Notes under the pieces: model-generated
What the model saw: only the letters and a program-made list of their open reading frames with translations
Database searches by the model: none
What the model was told of the DNA's origin: nothing
Origin: Pelobates cultripes
Taxonomy: Eukaryota > Chordata > Amphibia > Anura > Pelobatidae
Length of the DNA: 64,000 nucleotides
Direction of reading: 5' to 3'
NCBI GenBank assembly: GCA_933207985.1
Contig: OW240917.1
Span: forward strand, 247,665,189 to 247,729,188
Shown here: piece by piece, positions 61,101-64,000 of the stretch
How positions within the stretch are numbered: position 1 is the first letter of the stretch
Layout of the letters: each line of letters starts with the position of its first letter
Program-made: the position numbers and the translations under genes

Positions 61101-63072
61101 CTGAAACTGCTGTTTATTAAAAAATGGGTTAACCCTAGCTGGACCTGGCACCCAGACCACTTCATTAAGCTGAAGTGGTCTGGGTGCCTAGAGTGGTCCT
61201 TTAAATAATTGTATCTCAATCTCTAAATTGAACTTTAATCACATACAGGAGGCTCTTGCAGGGTCTAGCAAGCTATTAACATAGCAGGGTATAAGAAAAT
61301 CTTAATTAAACAGAACTTGGAATAAAGAAAGCCTAAATAGGGCTCTCTTTACAGGAAGTGTTTATGGAAGGCTGTGCAAGTCACATGCAGGGAGGTGTGA
61401 CTAGGGTTCATAAACAAAGGGATTTAACTCCTAAATGGCAGAGGATTTAGCAGTGAGTCTGCAGGGGCATGTTCTATACACCAAAACTGCTTCATTATGC
61501 TAAAGTTGCTCAGGTGACTATAGTGTCCCTTTAATTTAAGGTTATATACATCCATGAGCGGTGTTGGAATTATAGTCCATTCTACCAGAGTCCGTCTGCT
61601 TTAACAGAGCAAGCAAATGGAGAATTGGCTGCTGAGCCATATCATGCCCAAGTGTACACCGCAACATCAATTGTTCATACAATAGAGCACAAATCATCCA
61701 AAAGCAATTCTAGGTATGGTATTTACATCTGGAATCAGTTATCATTCAACATTAAACTCACTGCTGGTAAATCAGGCCATCAGGAGGTTGGAAAATGGTA
61801 ATGAACTGTTCAGCGACTGCATTAATATTTGGTGTCCAAAATCAAACATGCCAAAAGACTGAACGCTTGAATTCAGCAAAGGTGAAGTTAGACCATGAAT
61901 GACCACCACTGTGGCTGACAGGGCTCTTAATAATAAAGACTATAGAACTAAACAAGTGTCACTTTCAATGTAGTTATGGACTGATCTGTGGATGGTCCCT
62001 ATACTGGGGATCTCTATAGTGAAGGTTATCTGTACATTACACAGCTGCCTTCAAATATTAAAACAGCTGCCTGTATGTTTAGACGGCTGCCTGTAATTTG
62101 GCGTGTCTGAATGTCCTGGCGGCTGCCTGTAATTTGGCGTGTCCTGGCGGCTGCCTGTGAACCAGTATGACCATATAGTGAGGATGTATAGTTTGTATTA
62201 GTAATTCATATAAAAAGGAGTGTCATTACATTGGGTTATATAAGGAGCCTTTCCAGAGGCATAGTTAGCCTGTAATGAGGAATCATGGTGGGAGGGAGGG
62301 AAGCTGAAGTCACTGTATGTTGTAATATATCCACACTCACCGTTTGAGGCCATAATTGTGGTTGCACCCTTTATTGGTGGGGTTCAAATATAACTGGGGA
62401 ATGAATAAACAAGTTGGAGTGTACAAATAATTGGAGGATTTGTGTTGCTTACATATAATTGGGGTGCTATGTATACATTGAGGGGGTGTAGATAATTGGA
62501 ATACCATGTTTACATTAGGGGGTGTATTTATAATTGGGGTACAGTCGATACATTAGAGGGTGTATATATAATTGGGGTGCTATGTTTACATTAGGAAGGG
62601 GGAACATATAATTGGGGTGCTATGTTAACATTAGGGGGATGTACATATAATTGGGGTGCTATGTTTACATTAGTGGGGGTGTACATATAATTGGAGTGCT
62701 ATGTTTACATTAGTGGGGGTGTATATATAATTGGGGTGCTATGTTTACATTAGGGGGTGTATATATATACTTGGGGTGCTATGTTTACATTAGTGGGGTG
62801 TATATATGATTGGAGCGCTATGTTTACATTAGTGGGGTGTATATATGATTGGAGCGCTATGTTTACATTAGTGGGGTGTATATATGATTGGAGCGCTATT
62901 TTTACATTAGTGGGGTGTATATATGATTGGAGCGCTATGTTTATATAAGGGGTGTATATATAACTGGGGTGCCATGTTTATATTAGGGGGTGTATGTATA
63001 ATTTGGGTGCTATGTTTACATTAGGGGGGTGTATATTTATATATTAAGGGGTGTATATTTATATATTAGGGG

Positions 63073-63146
<74 letters not shown>

Positions 63147-63379
63147 NNNNNNNNNNNNNNNNNNNNNNNNNNNNNNNNNNNNNNNNNNNNNNNNNNNNNN
63201 NNNNNNNNNNNNNNNNNNNNNNNNNNNNNNNNNNNNNNNNNNNNNNGTCTGTCTCTCTGTCTAACTCTGTCTAACTCTCTGTCTAACTCTCTGTCTCTTT
63301 CTTTGTCTGTCTGTCTCTGTCTATGTCTCTCTATATATCTATATGTATCTCTCTCTATATATATATATATATATGTCTG

Positions 63380-63410
<31 letters not shown>

Positions 63411-63423
63411 GTCTGTCTGTCTG

Positions 63424-63454
<31 letters not shown>

Positions 63455-63874
63455 GTCTGTCTCTCTCTCTATATATATATGTCTGTCTCTCTCTCTATAT
63501 ATATATGTCTGTCTCTCTCTCTCTATATGTCTGTCTGTCTCTCTCTCTCTATATGTCTGTCTGTCTCTCTCTCTCTATGTCTGTCTCTCTGTCTCTCTCT
63601 CTCTCTGTCTGTCTCTCTCTCTCTGTCTGTCTCTCTCTCTATATATGTCTCTCTCTCTCTCTGTATATATGTCTGTCTCTCTATATCTCTCTCTCTGTCT
63701 ATGTATCTCGGGATCCCCCCCCCCCCCGCGTATTCCCGGTTCCGGTACCTCAGGCTTCCCTCCGTTCTGTGGCCCTCGAGCAGTTTCCGGTTTCCTGGGG
63801 GTGAAGGGCCGTTGGAGGGCCCCCCCGGTGTTCCCCTCCGCCCTGTCACGGTCTCCGGTTGCCGCTGCCGCCAT
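52050..63874 (-). CDS. SLC2A4RG: SLC2A4RG, GLUT4 enhancer factor/HDBP1-like zinc-finger protein (whole coding span, 9 exons)
   Basis: Exons in coding order: 63874-63749 (tentative), 58486-58290, 57775-57693, 53928-53720, 53646-53546, 53448-53196, 52565-52482, 52397-52315, 52161-52050. They total 1248 nt, 415 aa (human, as recalled, 387). All junctions are GT-AG and phases agree. Landmarks are [30 protein letters not shown], one C2H2 finger (Cys214/219, His232/237), [20 protein letters not shown] and a C-terminal C-clamp (Cys388/401/404/410). In mammals it is a nuclear DNA-binding protein described as the GLUT4 (SLC2A4) enhancer factor and as a huntingtin promoter binder. FYYTEMDV...[12 protein letters not shown] fits SLC2A4RG better than the paralogues ZNF395 or ZNF704. 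Synteny with ZBTB46 supports this. Confidence 0.93.
52315..52397 (-). CDS. SLC2A4RG: SLC2A4RG exon 8 of model
   Basis: 83 nt, 27 codons plus two bases ([12 protein letters not shown] to QKQGAGT). It is flanked by TTTGCAG and CTCG|GTGAGC. Low-complexity linker, weakly conserved. Phase fits both neighbours. Confidence 0.85.
52482..52565 (-). CDS. SLC2A4RG: SLC2A4RG exon 7 of model
   Basis: 84 nt, 28 codons, phase 0 at both ends. It encodes [20 protein letters not shown] followed by SFLVEASP, a Ser/Pro-rich linker. The 3' splice site is CTTCTTCCCACAG and the 5' splice site is CTCCG|GTGAGC. Confidence 0.85.
53050..53185. repeat. 30-bp minisatellite beside a splice site
   Basis: Four to five tandem units AAAGGGGGCAGGCACAGCAA plus GCATCAATAT (30 bp). 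The array ends about 10 bp from the GTGAGT donor of SLC2A4RG exon 6 (minus strand). On the minus strand the units read CTGCCCCCTTT and CTGTCCCCTTT, pyrimidine-rich, within the intron. Confidence 0.9.
53196..53448 (-). CDS. SLC2A4RG: SLC2A4RG exon 6 of model: acidic and [10 protein letters not shown] region
   Basis: 253 nt. It completes Gly239 and encodes residues 240-323. [18 protein letters not shown] and [17 protein letters not shown] are the most diagnostic segment for SLC2A4RG over ZNF395. It ends [10 protein letters not shown], equivalent to IQADHAYQ in ZNF395. The 3' splice site TTTCCTAATGTAG is less pyrimidine-rich than most. The 5' splice site is ATCAG|GTGAGT. Confidence 0.94.
53546..53646 (-). 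CDS. SLC2A4RG: SLC2A4RG exon 5 of model: C2H2 zinc finger
   Basis: 101 nt, codons 206-238 plus two bases of Gly239. It encodes [20 protein letters not shown] and [14 protein letters not shown], a single C2H2 finger CX4CX12HX4H (Cys214, Cys219, His232, His237). The finger is typical of the HDBP family. The introns on either side are only 73 and 97 nt. Confidence 0.95.
53720..53928 (-). CDS. SLC2A4RG: SLC2A4RG exon 4 of model: Ser/Pro region and basic motif
   Basis: 209 nt in the longer form. The acceptor is a tandem CAGCAG, so the exon can begin at 53928 (adds Ala136) or 53925; both keep frame. It encodes [40 protein letters not shown] and [14 protein letters not shown] (basic motif at 202-205, possible nuclear localisation signal). 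It ends at AGGAAG|GTGAGG. Confidence 0.92.
54330..54720. repeat. 82-85-bp tandem repeat, about 4.5 copies
   Basis: Units contain GAGTGTCCCTTTAATAATAT, AAACCCACCCAGTATAACTA, ACTGTAACCTAACCTACACA and GTGCACCTAATGTGTGTGGG. Spacing between the GTCCCTTTAAT landmarks is 82, 66, 82 and 85 bp, so one unit carries a 16-bp deletion. The CCTTTAA landmark resembles a T2 element tip, which may be where the array began. Confidence 0.8.
55058..55502. mobile_element. hAT element with perfect 16-bp ends
   Basis: 445 bp. Perfect terminal inverted repeats CAAGCATGTCAAACTC / GAGTTTGACATGCTTG are flanked by the 8-bp duplication GTGTAGCA at 55050-55057 and 55503-55510. GCGGCCCGGC near the left and TGTGGCCCGTGCC near the right form the typical subterminal motifs of this abundant vertebrate hAT group. 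The internal GC-rich part (GGCCGAGGAGGAGGGCCGCG) has no transposase frame. Confidence 0.93.
56107..56917. mobile_element. T2-type miniature element hosting a second copy
   Basis: The left end is TTAAAGGAACTCTATAGTG with hairpin GTCAGGAATACA/TGTATTCCTGAC. The right end is CTGGTGACTATAGTGTCC followed by a degraded GTTCAA tip. It belongs to the 1565-2163 subfamily. It is interrupted at an internal TTAA by the element at 56553-56885. Confidence 0.78.
56553..56885. mobile_element. Nested T2-type miniature element
   Basis: 333 bp, TTAAAGGGAATCTCTAGTGC to GCCTAGAGTGTCCCTTTAA. It has a TTAA duplication and the left subterminal hairpin GTGCCAGGAAAACA/TCTCCTGGCAC. Joining the flanks at a single TTAA restores the AGAACA...TTCTGGTGAC context seen in the 1565-2163 copy, so this is a clean later insertion. 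Confidence 0.82.
57006..57458. mobile_element. T2-type miniature element (GGACCACTATAGTGCC subfamily)
   Basis: 453 bp, TTAAAGGACCACTATAGTGC to GCCTAGAGTGGTCCTTTAA, with TTAA at both ends. It contains nested inverted repeats: CTGGAAAACATACTCG with CGTTTTCCTGG, the CCTGAGGG/CCCTCAGG stem, and AGTGGCTGTC/GACAGCCACT. It is nearly identical in layout to 60705-61204. Short open frames inside are not genes. Confidence 0.88.
57693..57775 (-). CDS. SLC2A4RG: SLC2A4RG exon 3 of model: [10 protein letters not shown] helix
   Basis: 83 nt. It completes Arg108 and encodes [20 protein letters not shown] and GAGTTLE plus one base. This short helical motif (human [20 protein letters not shown] as I recall it; ZNF395 MDEMMAAMVLTSLSCSP) is a family hallmark. 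The 3' splice site is GTTTCTTTCCTCCAG and the 5' splice site is GGAAG|GTGACT. Confidence 0.94.
57776..58289 (-). other. SLC2A4RG intron between model exons 2 and 3
   Basis: 514 bp. AT-rich, with nothing beyond a TTAAAGGGGCACTACGAGCC fragment near 58043 that may be a T2 tip. Confidence 0.6.
58290..58486 (-). CDS. SLC2A4RG: SLC2A4RG exon 2 of model
   Basis: 197 nt, residues 43-107 plus two bases of Arg108. It encodes [20 protein letters not shown] to [11 protein letters not shown]. The end matches human SAHIPVPAQR, immediately before the LDE motif. The 5' splice site AACACAG|GTCAGA is weak but joins in phase. The 3' splice site is TTGTGCAATTCAG. Confidence 0.85.
58577..58703. mobile_element. 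hAT-type miniature element with 8-bp target duplication
   Basis: 127 bp between direct repeats CCCTAAAG (58569-58576 and 58704-58711). The ends are CAGCTGCGCCCTTAAAGG and, read inward, CAGGGGTGTCCAAAAGG. The interior carries ACTACAGATTCCATAATGCT mirrored by GAATCATGGGAGTTGTAGT, the same core as the element at 776-912. It lies 82 bp upstream (coding sense) of SLC2A4RG exon 2, within intron 1. Confidence 0.9.
58712..59877. other. SLC2A4RG intron 1 segment, nothing recognised
   Basis: AT-rich unique sequence on the 5' side (coding sense) of the hAT element. No splice-bounded exon that would fit the reading frame was evident. Confidence 0.45.
60055..60646. mobile_element. Long hairpin (foldback) element with TTAGGG-like motifs
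   Basis: Two inverted arms of about 225-235 bp, at 60055-60280 and about 60411-60646, around a loop of about 130 bp. The tips match perfectly over 22 bp (TTCTATCATTCTGCTATACC then CC). Near the loop both arms carry degenerate TTAGGGTTA/TAACCCTAA motifs. One arm has a duplicated TATAGAAATCTGGGGG block. Its sequence is unrelated to the outer T2 element, whose sequence resumes on each side. No clean target duplication or coding frame was found. Confidence 0.8.
60705..61204. mobile_element. Nested T2-type miniature element (GGACCACTATAGTGCC subfamily)
   Basis: 500 bp, TTAAAGGACCACTATAGTGC to GCCTAGAGTGGTCCTTTAA, inside the outer element. It has the same internal hairpins as 57006-57458 plus an extra TGTGAAAATCACA stem. 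High similarity to that copy suggests fairly recent activity. Confidence 0.88.
61535..62389. other. SLC2A4RG intron 1 segment, nothing recognised
   Basis: Unique AT-rich sequence, with a small duplicated block GGCGGCTGCCTGTAATTTGG near 62060-62160. No exon signal was seen. Confidence 0.45.
62390..63080. repeat. 39-bp minisatellite
   Basis: About 15 units of GCTATGTTTACATTAGTGGG plus GTGTATATATGATTGGAGC (39 bp). The three central copies (62781-62900) are almost identical. A 39-bp period is 13 codons, hence a spurious [13 protein letters not shown] frame. The array passes into a (TA)n tract at 63078. Confidence 0.9.
63078..63146. repeat. (TA)n microsatellite at gap edge
   Basis: An uninterrupted TA run of about 69 bp reaching the assembly gap; the true length is unknown. 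Confidence 0.95.
63147..63246. other. Assembly gap (100 N)
   Basis: Exactly 100 N between a (TA)n and a (CTGT)n/(CT)n tract. Confidence 0.97.
63247..63714. repeat. (CTGT)n/(CT)n/(TA)n compound microsatellite
   Basis: Blocks of GTCTGTCT, CTCTCTCT and TATATATA alternate up to the C-run at 63715. This gives long meaningless frames (Ser-Leu on +, Arg-Glu on -). Confidence 0.93.
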
Positions 63875-64000
63875 GTTCGGGTTGGGGGGGGAGGGGGGCG
63901 GGCGGGAGAACCGAGCAGCGGACCGCGCGCGCGCACCGGGGCCCCGCCCACACTGTTGCCTCGCGCTAGCCTCACGCCCACCTCTGCCTCGCGCCCCGGG
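63715..64000 (-). promoter_or_regulatory. SLC2A4RG: CpG island at right edge; probable SLC2A4RG promoter
   Basis: Very GC-rich with dense CpG (e.g. GGACCGCGCGCGCGCACCGG) and a GC box GGGGGGCGGGCGGG. It is open at the window edge. It lies upstream of the SLC2A4RG exons and contains the tentative first coding exon. An ATG in good context on the + strand (GCCGCCATGTT at 63873) overlaps the minus-strand ATG, so a divergent transcript cannot be excluded. Confidence 0.6.
63749..63874 (-). CDS. SLC2A4RG: SLC2A4RG tentative first coding exon
   Basis: 42 codons from ATG (CGAACATGGCG) to [22 protein letters not shown]...PQNGGKPE. It ends in phase 0, which is what the next exon (start 58486, phase 0) needs. 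The location in a CpG island and the typical ATGGCGGC opening support it. The 5' splice site is not strong, the human N-terminus I recall is not clearly similar, and other upstream exons may exist. Confidence 0.45.

Larger units (their letters stand above)
59878..61534. mobile_element. T2-type outer element with two nested insertions
   Basis: The left end is TTAAAGGAACACTATAGTCA and the right end GTGACTATAGTGTCCCTTTAA. Subterminal stretches of about 150 bp are inverted copies of each other (AAAGCAGTTTTAGTGTATAG, CTGCAATTTCACTGCT and AGGAGTTAAATCACATTGTT all have mirrored partners). Without the two insertions (60055-60646 and 60705-61204) it would be about 565 bp. Confidence 0.82.

Noticed and set aside
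63523..63981. 152-codon minus frame beginning MGVRLARG
   Set aside because: It runs through a GC-rich island into a CT microsatellite. Its frame differs from the exon that joins SLC2A4RG in phase. It could still be 5'UTR.

Overview
The window is vertebrate nuclear DNA, almost certainly from a frog (anuran amphibian). It has long introns, few coding exons and two clear vertebrate genes. It also carries many TTAA-flanked miniature transposons with TTAAAGG ends (T2/Kolobok type, known from Xenopus), hAT-type miniature elements with 8-bp target duplications, and frog-style LINE 3' tails. Three runs of exactly 100 N are assembly gaps, each lying in or next to a simple repeat.

Layout. 1-7110 is intergenic: one hAT and one T2 miniature element, then about 4.8 kb of tandem repeats ending in a homogeneous 31-bp minisatellite. 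7200-7680 is a CpG-rich island that probably holds the promoter and untranslated first exon of ZBTB46. ZBTB46 runs on the + strand, with coding exons at 21812-22721, 35124-35408, 38179-38354 and 43509-43877 (579 aa). Every splice site is GT-AG and every codon phase joins. Its introns carry at least six separate minisatellites and several transposons. 43878 to about 46040 is the likely 3'UTR. About 46040-51150 is intergenic with nothing recognised.

SLC2A4RG (GLUT4 enhancer factor/HDBP1) runs on the - strand. Eight coding exons between 58486 and 52050 are well supported, and a ninth, first exon at 63874-63749 in a right-edge CpG island fits by phase; the full model is 415 aa. The introns of this gene hold a hAT element, several T2 elements and a transposon-within-transposon composite (59878-61534) that includes a long hairpin element.

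The two genes face each other tail to tail, with 8.2 kb between stop codons. From memory this is the human arrangement at 20q13.33. Both encode zinc-finger transcription factors, but nothing here shows that they act together. I found no tRNA, rRNA, CRISPR array or bacterial-type operon. The most unusual material is the repeat architecture: the minisatellite open in three frames, the nested miniature transposons and the hairpin element with degenerate TTAGGG motifs. I see no new multi-gene system.
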